DNA of 64,000 nt, from assembly GCF_047675955.1 (NCBI RefSeq), contig NC_132904.1, positions 60,693,435-60,757,434 on the forward strand, in the 5' to 3' direction. A program made the translations under genes and the position numbers. The first letter of the stretch is position 1. Every line of letters starts with the position of its first letter. This document shows, piece by piece, positions 48,601 to 62,214 of the stretch. The notes beneath the pieces are model-generated. The model had not been told where the DNA came from. It worked only from the letters and a program-made list of their open reading frames with translations, and did not search any database. The stretch is from Chlorocebus sabaeus (taxonomy: Eukaryota > Chordata > Mammalia > Primates > Cercopithecidae).

Positions 48601-51600
48601 AATATCTTCCGTTCAAAACTGGAAAGAAGCCTTCTGAAAAACTGCTCTGTGTTCTGTTAATTCATCTCACAGAGTTACATCTTTCCGTTCAAGAAGCCTT
48701 TCGCTAAGGCTGTTCTTGTGGAATTGGCAAAGGGATATTTGGAAGCCCATAGAGGGCAATGGTGAAAAAGGAAATATCTTCCATTCAAATCTGGAAAGAA
48801 GCGTTCTCAGAAACTGCTCTGTGTTCTGTAAATTCATCTCACAGAGCTACATCGCTCCCTTCAAGAAGCCTTTCGCTAAGGCTGTTCTTGTGGAATTGGC
48901 AAAGGGATATTTGGAAGCCCATAGATGTCTATGGGGAAAAAGGAAATATCTTCCGTTCAAAACTGGAAAGAAGCTTTCTGAGAAACTGCTCTGTGTTCTG
49001 TTAATTCATCTCACAGAGTTACATCTTTCCCTTCAAGAAGCCTTTCGCTAAGGCTGTTCTTGTGGAATTGGCAAAGGGATATTTGGAAGCCCATAGAGGG
49101 CTATGGTGAAAAAGGAAATATCTTCCGTTCAAAACTGCAAAAAAGCCTTCTGAGAAACTGCTCTGTGTTCAGTTAATTCATCTCACAGAGTTACATCTTT
49201 ACCTTCAACAAGCCTTTCGCTAAGGCTGTTCTTGTGGAATTGGCAAAGGGATATTTGGAAGCCCATAGAGGGCTACGGTGAAAAAGGAAATACCTTCCGT
49301 TCAAAACTGGAAAGAAGCTTTCTGAGAAACTGCTCTGTGTTCTGTTAATTCATCTCACAGAGTTACATCTTTCTCTTCAAGATGCCTTTTGATAAGCCTG
49401 TTCTTGTGGAATTGGCAAAGGGATATTTGGAGGCCCATAGAGGGCTATAGTGAAAAAGGAAATATCTTCTGTTCAAAACTGGAAAGAAGCTTTGTGAGAA
49501 ACTGCTCTGTACTCTGTTAATTCATCTCAAAGAGTTACATCTTTCCCTTCAAGAAGCCTTTCGCTAAGGCTGTTCTTGTGGAATTGGCAAAGGGATATTT
49601 GGAAGCCCATAGAGGGCTATGGTGAAAAAGAAAATATCTTCCGTTCAAATCTGGAAAGAAGCGTTCTGAGAAACTGCTCTGTGTTCTGTTAATTCATCTC
49701 ACAGAGTTACATCTTTCCGTTCAAGAAGCCTTTCGCTAAGGCTGTTCTTGTGGCATTGGCAAAGGGATATTTGGAAGCCCATAGAGGGCTATGGTGAAAA
49801 AGGAAATATCTTCCGTTCAAAACTGGAAAGAAGCTTTCTGAGAAACTGCTCTGTGTTCTGTTAGTTCATCTCACAGAGTTACATCTTTCCCTTCAAGAAG
49901 CCTTTCTCTAAGGCTGTTCTTGTGGAATTGGCAAAGGGATATTTGGAAGCCCATAGAAGGCTCTGGTGAAAAAGGAAATATCTTCCGTTCAAAACTGGAA
50001 AGAAGCCTTCTGAGAAACTGCTCTGTTTTCTGTTATTTCATCTCACAGGGTTACATCTTTACCTTCAACAAGCCTTTCGCTAAGGCTGTCCTTGTGGAAT
50101 TCCAATGGGATATTTGGAATCCCATAGAAGGCTACGGTGAAAGAGGAAATATCTTCCGTTCAAAACTGGAAAGAAGCTTTCTGAGAAACTGCTCTGTGTT
50201 CTGTTAATTCATCTCACAGAGTTACATCTTTCCCTTCAAGAAGCCTTTCGCTAAGGCTGTTCTTGTGGAATTGGCAGAGGGATATTTGGAAGCCCATAGA
50301 GGGCTATGGTGAAAAAGGAAATATCTTCCGTTCCAAACTGGAAAGAAGCTTTCAGAGAAACCCCTCTGTGTTCTGTTAATTCATCTCACAGAGTTACATC
50401 TTTCCCTTCAAGAAGCCTTTAGCTAAGGCTGTTCTTGTGGAATTGGCAAAGGGATATTTGGAAGCCCATAGTGGGCTATGGTGAAAAAGGAAATATCTTC
50501 CGTTCAAAACTGGAAAGAAGCTTTCTGAGAAACTGCTCTGTGTTCTGTTAATTCTTCTCACAGAGTTACATCTTTCCCTTCAAGAAGCCTTTCGATAAGG
50601 CTGTTCTTTTGGAATTGGCAAAGTTATATTTGGAAGCCCATAGAGGGCTATGGTGAAAAAGGAAATATCTTCCGTTCAAAACTGGAAAGAAGCGTTCTGA
50701 GAAACTGCTCTGTGTTCTGTTAATTCATCTCAGAGAGTTACATCTTCACCTTCAAAAAGCCTTTCGCTAAGGCTGTTCTTGTGGAATTGGCAGAGGGATA
50801 TTTGGAAGCCCATAGAGGGCTATGGTGAAAAAGGAAATATCTTCCGTTCAAAACTGGAAAGAAGCTTTCAGAGAAACCCCTCTGTGTTCTGTTAATTCAT
50901 CTCACAGAGTTACATCTTTCCCTTCAAGAAGCCTTTCGCTAAGGTTGTTCTTGTGGCATTGGCAAAGGGATATTTGGAAGCCCATAGAGGGCTATGGTGA
51001 AAAAGGAAATATCTTCCGTTCAAAACTGGAAAGAAGCGTTCTGAGAAACTGCTCTGTGTTCTGTTAATTCATCTCACAGAGTTACATCTTTCCCTTCAGG
51101 AAGCCTTTCGCTAAGGCTGTTCTTTTGGCATTGGCAAAGGGATATTTGGAAGCCCATAGAAGGCTATGGTGAAAAAGGAAATATCTTCCGTTCAAAACTG
51201 GAAAGAAGCTTTCTGAGAAACTGCTCTGTGTTCTGTTAATTCATCTCACAGAGTTACATCTTTCCCTTCAAGATGCCTTTTGATTAGCCTGTTCTTGTGG
51301 AATTGGCAAAGGGATATTTGGAGGCCCATAGAGGGCTATAGTGAAAAAGGAAATATCTTCTGTTCAAAACTGGAAAGAAGCTTTGTGAGAAACTGCTCTG
51401 TATTCTGTTAATTCATCTCAAAGAGTTACATCTTTCCCTTCAAGAAGCCTTTCGCTAAGGCTGTTCTTGTGGAATTGGCAAAGGGATATTTGGAAGCCCA
51501 TAGAGGGCTATGGTGAAAAAGGAAATATCTTCCGTTCAAATCTGGAAAGAAGCGTTCTGAGAAACTGCTCTGTGTTCTGTTAATTCATCTCACAGAGTTA

Positions 51601-53720
51601 CATCTTTCCGTTCAAGAAGCCTTTCGCTAAGGCTGTTCTTGTGGCATTGGCAAAGGGATATTTGGAAGCCCATAGAGGGCTATGGTGAAAAAGGAAATAT
51701 CTTCCGTTCAAAACTGGAAAGAAGCTTTCTGAGAAACTGCTCTGTGTTCTGTTAGTTCATCTCACAGAGTTACATCTTTCCCTTCAAGAAGCCTTTCTCT
51801 AAGGCTGTTCTTGTGGAATTGGCAAAGGGATATTTGGAAGCCCATAGAAGGCTATGGTGAAAAAGGAAATATCTTACGGTCAAAACTGGAAAGAAGCTTT
51901 CTGAGAAACTGCTCTGTGTTCTCTTAATTTATCTCACAGAGTTACATCTTTCCCTTCAAGAAGCCTTTTGCTAAGGCTGTTCTTGTGGAATTGGCAAAGG
52001 GATATTCGGAAGCCCATAGGGGTCTATGGGGAAAAAGGAAATATCTTCATTTCAAAACTGGAAAGAAGCTTTCTGAGAAACTGCTCTGTGTTCTGTTAAT
52101 TCATCTCACCGAGTTACATCTTTCCCTTCAAGAAGCCTTTCGCTAAGACTGTTCTTGTGGAATTAGCAAAGGGATATTTGGAAGCCCATAGAAGGCTCTG
52201 GTGAAAAAGGAAATATCTTCCGTTCAAAACTGGAAAGAAGCCTTCTGAGAAACTGCTCTGTTTTCTGTTATTTCATCTCACAGAGTTACATCTTTACCTT
52301 CAACAAGCCTTTCGCTAAGGCTGTTCTTGTGGAATTCCAATGGGATATTTGGAATCCCATAGAAGGCTACGGTGAAAGAGGAAATATCTTCCGTTCAAAA
52401 CTGGAAAGAAGCTTTCTGAGAAACTGCTCTGTGTTCTGTTAATTCATCTCACAGAGTTACATCTTTCCCTTCAAGAAGCCTTTCGCTAAGGCTGTTCTTG
52501 TGGAATTGGCAAAGGGATATTTGGAAGCCCATAGAGGGCTATGGTGAAAAAGGAAATATCTTCCGTTCCAAACTGGAAAGAAGCTTTCAGAGAAACCCCT
52601 CTGTGTTCTGTTAATTCATCTCACAGAGTTACATCTTTCCCTTCAAGAAGCCTTTAGCTAAGGCTGTTCTTGTGGAATTGGCAAAGGGATATTTGGAAGC
52701 CCATAGTGGGCTATGGTGAAAAAGGAAATATCTTCCGTTCAAAACTGGAAAGAAGCGTTCTGAGCAACTGCTCTGTGTTCTGTTAATTCATCTCACAGAG
52801 TTACATCTTTCCCTTCAGGAAGCCTTTCGCTAAGGCTATTCTTTTGGCATTGGCAAAGGGATATTTGGAAGCCCATAGAGGGCTATGGTGAAAAAGGAAA
52901 TATCTTCCGTTCAAAACTGGAAAGAAGCTTTCTGAGAAACTGCTCTGTGTTCTGTTAGTTCATCTCACAGAGTTACATCTTTCCCTTCAAGAAGCCTTTA
53001 GCTAAGGCTGTTCTTGTGGAATTGGCAAAGGGATATTTGGAAGCCCATAGAAGGATATGGTGAAAAAGGTAATATCTTCCATTCAAAACTGGAAAGAAGC
53101 CTTCTGAGAAACTGCTCTGTGTTCAGTTAATTCATCTCACAGAGTTACATCTTTACCTTCAACAAGCCTTTCGCTAAGGCTGTTAATGTGGAATTGGCAA
53201 AGGGACATTTGGAAGCCCATAGAGGGCTACGGTGAAAAAGGAAATACCTTCCGTTCAAAACTGGAAAGAAGCTTTCTGAGAAACTGCTCTGTGTTCTGCT
53301 AATTCATCTCACAGAGTTACATCTTTCCCTTCAAGAAGCCTTTCGCTAAGGCTGTTCTTGTGGAATTGGCAGAGGGATATTTGGAAGCCCATAGAGGGCT
53401 ATGTTGAAAAAGGAAATATCTTCCGTTCCAAACTGGAAAGAAGCTTTCAGAGAAACCCCTCTGTGTTCTGTTAATTCATCTCACAGAGTTACATCTTTCC
53501 CTTCAAGAAGCCTTTCGCTAAGGCTGTTCTTGTGGAATTGGCAAAGGGATATTTGGAAGCCCATAGTGGGCTATGGTGAAAAAGGAAATATCTTCCGTTC
53601 AAAACTGGAAAGAAGCTTTCTGAGAAACTGCTCTGTGTTCTGTTAATTCTTCTCACAGAGTTACATCTTTCCCTTCAAGAAGCCTTTCGATAAGGCTGTT
53701 CTTGTGGAATTGGCAAAGTT
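45639..53720 (+). repeat. 47-monomer higher-order unit, copy 1 (8,082 bp)
   Basis: The variants recur 8,082 bp to the right, which is 47 x 172 less 2 bp. Pairs include 'ctcacggagttac' (45742 and 53824), 'ctgttgttctgg', 'gtgtaataggaaat', 'agattctttctg', 'ctctgtgtactg', 'catagtgagc', 'caaagaggac' (48232 and 56314), 'gagctacatcgc' (about 48844 and 56926), 'ctgtccttgtgg' and 'gttaatgtgg'. Its first part is also the tail of the long-range copy: 45639-46994 matches 32225-33580, and 47000-47800 matches about 34274-35074 at 12,726 bp, with four monomers missing. The left edge is placed where 'gcaaaggga' (45631) faces 'gcaaagtta' (53713). Confidence 0.88.
50091..50120 (+). repeat. Variant monomer core 'ggaattccaatgggat', four copies
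   Basis: The usual 'ggaattggcaaagggat' reads 'ggaattccaatgggat', a one-base loss with substitutions that creates an EcoRI site. It is followed by 'ggaatcccat' and 'gtgaaagagg'. The variant recurs at about 52331, 58178 and 60241: two per 47-monomer unit, conserved between units. The spacing inside one unit is 2,235 bp (13 monomers less 1 bp). Confidence 0.82.
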
Positions 53721-56700
53721 ATATTTGGAAGCCCATAGAGGGCTATGGTGAAAAAGGAAATATCTTCCGTTCAAAACTGGAAAGAAGCTTTCTGAGAAAC
53801 TGCTCTGTGTTCTGTTAATTCATCTCACGGAGTTACATCTTTCCCTTCAAGAAGCCTTTTGCTAAGGCTGTTCTTGTGGAATTGGCAAAGGGATATTTGG
53901 AAGCCCATAGAGGGCTATGGTGAAAAAGGAAATATCTTCCGTTCAAAACTGGAAAGAAGCTTTCTGAGAAACTGCTCTGTGTTCTGTTAATTCATCTCAC
54001 AGAGTTACATCTTTCCCTTCAAGAAACCTTTCGCTAAGGCTGTTGTTCTGGAATTGGCAAAGGGATATTTGGAAGCCCATAGAGGGCTATGGTGAAAAAG
54101 GAAATATCTTCCGTTCAAAACTTGAAAGAAGCTTTCTGAGAAACTGCTCTGTGTTCTGTTAATTCATCTCACAGTGTTACATCTTTCTCTTCAAGAATCC
54201 TTTCGATAAGGCTGTTCTTGTGGAATTGGCAAAGGGATATTTGGAAGGCCATAGAGGGCTATAGTGTAATAGGAAATATCTTCTGTTCAAAACTGGAAAG
54301 AAGCTTTCTGAGAAACTGCTCTGTGTTCTCTTAATTCATCTCACTGTGTTACATCTTTCCCTTCAAGCAGCCTTTCGCTAAGGCTATTCTTGTGGAATTG
54401 GCAAAGGGATATTTGGAAGCTCATAGAATGCTATGGTGAAAAAGGAAATATCTTCCGTTCAAAACTGGAAAAAAGCCTTCTGAGAAACTGCTCTGTGTTC
54501 TGTTAATTCATCTCACAGAGTTACATCTTTCCCTTCAAGAAGCCTTTCGCTAAGGCTGTTCTTGTGGAATTGGCAGAGGGATATTTGGAAGCCCGTAGAG
54601 GGCTATAGGGAAAAAGGAAATAGCTTCTGTTCGAAACTGGAAAGAAGCTTTCTGAGAAACTGCTCTGTGTTCTGTTAATTCATCTCACAGAGTTACATCT
54701 TTCTCTTCAAGAAGCCTTTCGCTAAGGCTGTTCTTGTGGAATTGGCAAAGGGATATTTGGAAGCCCATAGAGGGCTATGGTGAAAAAGGAAATATCTTCC
54801 GTTCAAAACTGGAAAGAAGCCATCTGAGAAACTGCTCTGTGTTCTGATAATTCATCTCACAGAGTTACATCTTTCCCTTCAAGAAGCCTTTCGCTAAGGC
54901 TGTTCTTGTGGAATTGGCAAAGGGATATTTGGAAGACCATAGAGGGCTATGGTGAAAAAGGAAATATCTTCCGTTCAAAACTGGAAAGAATCTTTCTGAG
55001 AAACTGCTCTGTGTTCTGTTAATTCATCTCACAGAGTTACATCTTTCCCTTCAAGAAGCCTTTCGCTAAGGCTGTTCTTGTGGAATTGGCAAAGGGATAT
55101 TTGGAAGCCCATACAAGGCTATGGTGAAAAAGGAAATATTTTCCGTTCAAAACTGGAAAGAAGCCTTCTGAGAAACTGCCCTGTGTTCTGTTAATTCATC
55201 TCACAGAGTTACATCTTTACCTTCAACAAGACTTTCGTTAAGGCTGTTCTTGTGGAATTGGCAAAGGGATATTTGGAAGCCCATAGAGGGCTACGGTGAA
55301 AAAGGAAATATCTTCCGTTCAAAACTGGAAAGATTCTTTCTGAGAAACTGCTCTGTTTTCTGTTAATTCATCTCACAGAGTTACATCTTTCCCTTCAAGA
55401 AGCCTTTCGCTAAGGCTGTTCTTGTGGAATTGGCAAAGGGATATTTGGAAGCCCATAGAGGTCTATGGTGAAAAAGGAAATATCTTCCGTTCAAAACTGG
55501 AAAGAAGCTTTCAGAGAAACCCCTCTGTGTACTGTTAATTCATCTCACAGAGTTACATCTTCGCCTTCAAGAAGCCTTTCGCTAAGGCTGTTCTTGTGGA
55601 ATTGGCAAAGGGATATTTGGAAGCCCATCGAGGGCTATAGTGAAAAAGGAAATATCTTCCGTTCAAAACTGGAAAGAAGCCTTCTGAGAAACTGCTTTGT
55701 TTTCTGTTAATTCATCTCACAGAGTTACATCTTTTCCTTCAAGAAGCCTTTCGCTAAGGCTGTTCTTGTGTCATTGGCAAAGGGATATTTGGAAGCCCAT
55801 AGTGAGCTATGGTGAAAAAGGAAATATCTTCCGTTCAAAACTGGAAAGAAGCTTTCTGAGAAACTGCTCTGTGTTCTGTTAATTCATCTCACAGAGTTAC
55901 AACTTTTCCTTCAACAAGCCTTTCGCTAAGGCTGTTCTTGTGGAAATGGCAAAGGGATATTTGGAAGCCCATGGAAGGCTACGGTGAAAAAGGAAATATC
56001 TTCCGTTCAAAACTGGAAAGAAGCTTTCTGAGAAACTGCTCTGTGTTCTGTTAATTCATCTCACAGAGTTACATCTTTCCCTTCAAGAAGCCTTTCGCTA
56101 AGGCTGTTCTTGTGGAATTGGCAAAGGGATATTTGGAAGCCCATAGAGGGCTATGGTGAAAAAGGAAATATCTTCCGTTCAAAACTGGAAAGAAGCGTTC
56201 TGAGAAACTGCTCTGTGTTCTGTTAATTCATCTCACAGAGTTACATCTTTCCCTTCAAGAAGCCTTTCGCTAAGGCTGTTCTTTTGGCATTGGCAAAGGG
56301 ATATTTGGAAGCCCAAAGAGGACTATGGTGAAAAAGGAAATACCTTCCGTTCAAAACTGGAAAGAAGCTTTCTGAGAAACTACTCTGTGTTCTGTTAATT
56401 CTGCTCACAGAGTTACATCTTTCCCTTCAAGAATCCTTTCGATAAGGCTGTTCTTGTGGAATTGGCAAAGGGATATTTGGAAGCCCATAGAGGGCTATAG
56501 TGAAAAAGGAAATATCTTCTGTTCAAAACTGGAAAGAAGCTTTCTGAGTAACTGCTCTGTGTTCTGTTAATTCATCTCACAGGGTTACATCTTTCCCTTC
56601 AAGAAGCCTTTCGCTAAGGCTGTTCTTGTGGAATTGGCAAAGGGATATTTGGAAGCCCATAGAAGGCTATGGTGAAAAAGGAAATATCTTCCGTTCAAAA

Positions 56701-59700
56701 CTGGAAAGAAGCCTTCTGAAAAACTGCTCTGTGTTCTGTTAATTCATCTCACAGAGTTACATCTTTCCGTTCAAGAAGCCTTTCGCTAAGGCTGTTCTTG
56801 TGGAATTGGCAAAGGGATATTTGGAAGCCCATAGAGGGCAATGGTGAAAAAGGAAATATCTTCCATTCAAATCTGGAAAGAAGCGTTCTCAGAAACTGCT
56901 CTGTGTTCTGTAAATTCATCTCACAGAGCTACATCGCTCCCTTCAAGAAGCCTTTCGCTAAGGCTGTTCTTGTGGAATTGGCAAAGGGATATTTGGAAGC
57001 CCATAGATGTCTATGGGGAAAAAGGAAATATCTTCCGTTCAAAACTGGAAAGAAGCTTTCTGAGAAACTGCTCTGTGTTCTGTTAATTCATCTCACAGAG
57101 TTACATCTTTCCCTTCAAGAAGCCTTTCGCTAAGGCTGTTCTTGTGGAATTGGCAAAGGGATATTTGGAAGCCCATAGAGGGCTATGGTGAAAAAGGAAA
57201 TATCTTCCGTTCAAAACTGCAAAAAAGCCTTCTGAGAAACTGCTCTGTGTTCAGTTAATTCATCTCACAGAGTTACATCTTTACCTTCAACAAGCCTTTC
57301 GCTAAGGCTGTTCTTGTGGAATTGGCAAAGGGATATTTGGAAGCCCATAGAGGGCTACGGTGAAAAAGGAAATACCTTCCGTTCAAAACTGGAAAGAAGC
57401 TTTCTGAGAAACTGCTCTGTGTTCTGTTAATTCATCTCACAGAGTTACATCTTTCTCTTCAAGATGCCTTTTGATAAGCCTGTTCTTGTGGAATTGGCAA
57501 AGGGATATTTGGAGGCCCATAGAGGGCTATAGTGAAAAAGGAAATATCTTCTGTTCAAAACTGGAAAGAAGCTTTGTGAGAAACTGCTCTGTACTCTGTT
57601 AATTCATCTCAAAGAGTTACATCTTTCCCTTCAAGAAGCCTTTCGCTAAGGCTGTTCTTGTGGAATTGGCAAAGGGATATTTGGAAGCCCATAGAGGGCT
57701 ATGGTGAAAAAGAAAATATCTTCCGTTCAAATCTGGAAAGAAGCGTTCTGAGAAACTGCTCTGTGTTCTGTTAATTCATCTCACAGAGTTACATCTTTCC
57801 GTTCAAGAAGCCTTTCGCTAAGGCTGTTCTTGTGGCATTGGCAAAGGGATATTTGGAAGCCCATAGAGGGCTATGGTGAAAAAGGAAATATCTTCCGTTC
57901 AAAACTGGAAAGAAGCTTTCTGAGAAACTGCTCTGTGTTCTGTTAGTTCATCTCACAGAGTTACATCTTTCCCTTCAAGAAGCCTTTCTCTAAGGCTGTT
58001 CTTGTGGAATTGGCAAAGGGATATTTGGAAGCCCATAGAAGGCTCTGGTGAAAAAGGAAATATCTTCCGTTCAAAACTGGAAAGAAGCCTTCTGAGAAAC
58101 TGCTCTGTTTTCTGTTATTTCATCTCACAGGGTTACATCTTTACCTTCAACAAGCCTTTCGCTAAGGCTGTCCTTGTGGAATTCCAATGGGATATTTGGA
58201 ATCCCATAGAAGGCTACGGTGAAAGAGGAAATATCTTCCGTTCAAAACTGGAAAGAAGCTTTCTGAGAAACTGCTCTGTGTTCTGTTAATTCATCTCACA
58301 GAGTTACATCTTTCCCTTCAAGAAGCCTTTCGCTAAGGCTGTTCTTGTGGAATTGGCAGAGGGATATTTGGAAGCCCATAGAGGGCTATGGTGAAAAAGG
58401 AAATATCTTCCGTTCCAAACTGGAAAGAAGCTTTCAGAGAAACCCCTCTGTGTTCTGTTAATTCATCTCACAGAGTTACATCTTTCCCTTCAAGAAGCCT
58501 TTAGCTAAGGCTGTTCTTGTGGAATTGGCAAAGGGATATTTGGAAGCCCATAGTGGGCTATGGTGAAAAAGGAAATATCTTCCGTTCAAAACTGGAAAGA
58601 AGCTTTCTGAGAAACTGCTCTGTGTTCTGTTAATTCTTCTCACAGAGTTACATCTTTCCCTTCAAGAAGCCTTTCGATAAGGCTGTTCTTTTGGAATTGG
58701 CAAAGTTATATTTGGAAGCCCATAGAGGGCTATGGTGAAAAAGGAAATATCTTCCGTTCAAAACTGGAAAGAAGCGTTCTGAGAAACTGCTCTGTGTTCT
58801 GTTAATTCATCTCAGAGAGTTACATCTTCACCTTCAAAAAGCCTTTCGCTAAGGCTGTTCTTGTGGAATTGGCAGAGGGATATTTGGAAGCCCATAGAGG
58901 GCTATGGTGAAAAAGGAAATATCTTCCGTTCAAAACTGGAAAGAAGCTTTCAGAGAAACCCCTCTGTGTTCTGTTAATTCATCTCACAGAGTTACATCTT
59001 TCCCTTCAAGAAGCCTTTCGCTAAGGTTGTTCTTGTGGCATTGGCAAAGGGATATTTGGAAGCCCATAGAGGGCTATGGTGAAAAAGGAAATATCTTCCG
59101 TTCAAAACTGGAAAGAAGCGTTCTGAGAAACTGCTCTGTGTTCTGTTAATTCATCTCACAGAGTTACATCTTTCCCTTCAGGAAGCCTTTCGCTAAGGCT
59201 GTTCTTTTGGCATTGGCAAAGGGATATTTGGAAGCCCATAGAAGGCTATGGTGAAAAAGGAAATATCTTCCGTTCAAAACTGGAAAGAAGCTTTCTGAGA
59301 AACTGCTCTGTGTTCTGTTAATTCATCTCACAGAGTTACATCTTTCCCTTCAAGATGCCTTTTGATTAGCCTGTTCTTGTGGAATTGGCAAAGGGATATT
59401 TGGAGGCCCATAGAGGGCTATAGTGAAAAAGGAAATATCTTCTGTTCAAAACTGGAAAGAAGCTTTGTGAGAAACTGCTCTGTATTCTGTTAATTCATCT
59501 CAAAGAGTTACATCTTTCCCTTCAAGAAGCCTTTCGCTAAGGCTGTTCTTGTGGCATTGGCAAAGGGATATTTGGAAGCCCATAGAGGGCTATGGTGAAA
59601 AAGGAAATATCTTCCGTTCAAAACTGGAAAGAAGCTTTCTGAGAAACTGCTCTGTGTTCTGTTAGTTCATCTCACAGAGTTACATCTTTCCCTTCAAGAA

Positions 59701-61630
59701 GCCTTTCTCTAAGGCTGTTCTTGTGGAATTGGCAAAGGGATATTTGGAAGCCCATAGAAGGCTATGGTGAAAAAGGAAATATCTTACGGTCAAAACTGGA
59801 AAGAAGCTTTCTGAGAAACTGCTCTGTGTTCTCTTAATTTATCTCACAGAGTTACATCTTTCCCTTCAAGAAGCCTTTTGCTAAGGCTGTTCTTGTGGAA
59901 TTGGCAAAGGGATATTCGGAAGCCCATAGGGGTCTATGGGGAAAAAGGAAATATCTTCATTTCAAAACTGGAAAGAAGCTTTCTGAGAAACTGCTCTGTG
60001 TTCTGTTAATTCATCTCACCGAGTTACATCTTTCCCTTCAAGAAGCCTTTCGCTAAGACTGTTCTTGTGGAATTAGCAAAGGGATATTTGGAAGCCCATA
60101 GAAGGCTCTGGTGAAAAAGGAAATATCTTCCGTTCAAAACTGGAAAGAAGCCTTCTGAGAAACTGCTCTGTTTTCTGTTATTTCATCTCACAGAGTTACA
60201 TCTTTACCTTCAACAAGCCTTTCGCTAAGGCTGTTCTTGTGGAATTCCAATGGGATATTTGGAATCCCATAGAAGGCTACGGTGAAAGAGGAAATATCTT
60301 CCGTTCAAAACTGGAAAGAAGCTTTCTGAGAAACTGCTCTGTGTTCTGTTAATTCATCTCACAGAGTTACATCTTTCCCTTCAAGAAGCCTTTCGCTAAG
60401 GCTGTTCTTGTGGAATTGGCAAAGGGATATTTGGAAGCCCATAGAGGGCTATGGTGAAAAAGGAAATATCTTCCGTTCCAAACTGGAAAGAAGCTTTCAG
60501 AGAAACCCCTCTGTGTTCTGTTAATTCATCTCACAGAGTTACATCTTTCCCTTAAAGAAGCCTTTAGCTAAGGCTGTTCTTGTGGAATTGGCAAAGGGAT
60601 ATTTGGAAGCCCATAGTGGGCTATGGTGAAAAAGGAAATATCTTCCGTTCAAAACTGGAAAGAAGCGTTCTGAGCAACTGCTCTGTGTTCTGTTAATTCA
60701 TCTCACAGAGTTACATCTTTCCCTTCAGGAAGCCTTTCGCTAAGGCTATTCTTTTGGCATTGGCAAAGGGATATTTGGAAGCCCATAGAGGGCTATGGTG
60801 AAAAAGGAAATATCTTCCGTTCAAAACTGGAAAGAAGCTTTCTGAGAAACTGCTCTGTGTTCTGTTAGTTCATCTCACAGAGTTACATCTTTCCCTTCAA
60901 GAAGCCTTTAGCTAAGGCTGTTCTTGTGGAATTGGCAAAGGGATATTTGGAAGCCCATAGAAGGATATGGTGAAAAAGGTAATATCTTCCATTCAAAACT
61001 GGAAAGAAGCCTTCTGAGAAACTGCTCTGTGTTCAGTTAATTCATCTCACAGAGTTACATCTTTACCTTCAACAAGCCTTTCGCTAAGGCTGTTAATGTG
61101 GAATTGGCAAAGGGACATTTGGAAGCCCATAGAGGGCTACGGTGAAAAAGGAAATACCTTCCGTTCAAAACTGGAAAGAAGCTTTCTGAGAAACTGCTCT
61201 GTGTTCTGCTAATTCATCTCACAGAGTTACATCTTTCCCTTCAAGAAGCCTTTCGCTAAGGCTGTTCTTGTGGAATTGGCAGAGGGATATTTGGAAGCCC
61301 ATAGAGGGCTATGTTGAAAAAGGAAATATCTTCCGTTCCAAACTGGAAAGAAGCTTTCAGAGAAACCCCTCTGTGTTCTGTTAATTCATCTCACAGAGTT
61401 ACATCTTTCCCTTCAAGAAGCCTTTCGCTAAGGCTGTTCTTGTGGAATTGGCAAAGGGATATTTGGAAGCCCATAGTGGGCTATGGTGAAAAAGGAAATA
61501 TCTTCCGTTCAAAACTGGAAAGAAGCTTTCTGAGAAACTGCTCTGTGTTCTGTTAATTCTTCTCACAGAGTTACATCTTTCCCTTCAAGAAGCCTTTCGA
61601 TAAGGCTGTTCTTGTGGAATTGGCAAAGTT
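53721..61630 (+). repeat. 47-monomer higher-order unit, copy 2, lacking one monomer (7,910 bp)
   Basis: This copy directly follows copy 1. The spacing is 8,082 bp up to about 59554 and 7,910 bp afterwards, so exactly one monomer (copy 1, about 51473-51644) is absent. The break can be placed by 'cccttcaag' before it and 'gtggcattgg' after it. Outside this gap the copies are almost identical; the one certain private change I noticed is 'cttaaagaag' at 60554 against 'cttcaagaag' at 52644. Both copies end in the 'attcttctcacag' and 'gcaaagtta' monomers. Confidence 0.88.
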
Positions 61631-62214
61631 ATATTTGGAAGCCCATAGAGGGCTATGGTGAAAAAGGAAATATCTTCCGTTCAAACCTGGAAAGAAGCGT
61701 TCTGAGAAACTGCTCTGTGTTCTGTTAATTCATCTCAGAGAGTTACATCTTCACCTTCAAAAAGCCTTTCGCTAAGGCTGTTCTTGTGGAATTGGCAAAG
61801 GGATATTTGGAAGCCCATAGAGGTCTATGGTGAAAAAGGAAATATCTTCCGTTCAAAACTGGAAAGAAGCTTTCAGAGAAACCCCTCTGTGTTCTGTTAA
61901 TTCATCTCACAGAGTTACATCTTTCCCTTCAAGAAGCCTTTCGCTAAGGTTGTTCTTGTGGCATTGGCAAAGGGATATTTGGAAGCCCATAGAGGGCTAT
62001 GGTGAAAAAGGAAATATCTTCCGTTCAAAACTGGAAAGAAGCGTTCTGAGAAACTGCTCTGTGTTCTGTTAATTCATCTCACAGAGTTACATCTTTCCCT
62101 TCAGGAAGCCTTTCGCTAAGGCTGTTCTTTTGGCATTGGCAAAGGGATATTTGGAAGCCCATAGAAGGCTATGGTGAAAAAGGAAATATCTTCCGTTCAA
62201 AACTGGAAAGAAGC

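Noticed and set aside
48716..49051. Open reading frame of 111 codons, with an identical one at 56798-57133
   Set aside because: It is two satellite monomers read in a frame where the usual in-frame stop (ttaattc) became 'taaattc' in another phase. The predicted protein is the repeat translated, with the same words as dozens of other frames, and the second copy follows from the 8,082-bp duplication. No coding context is visible.
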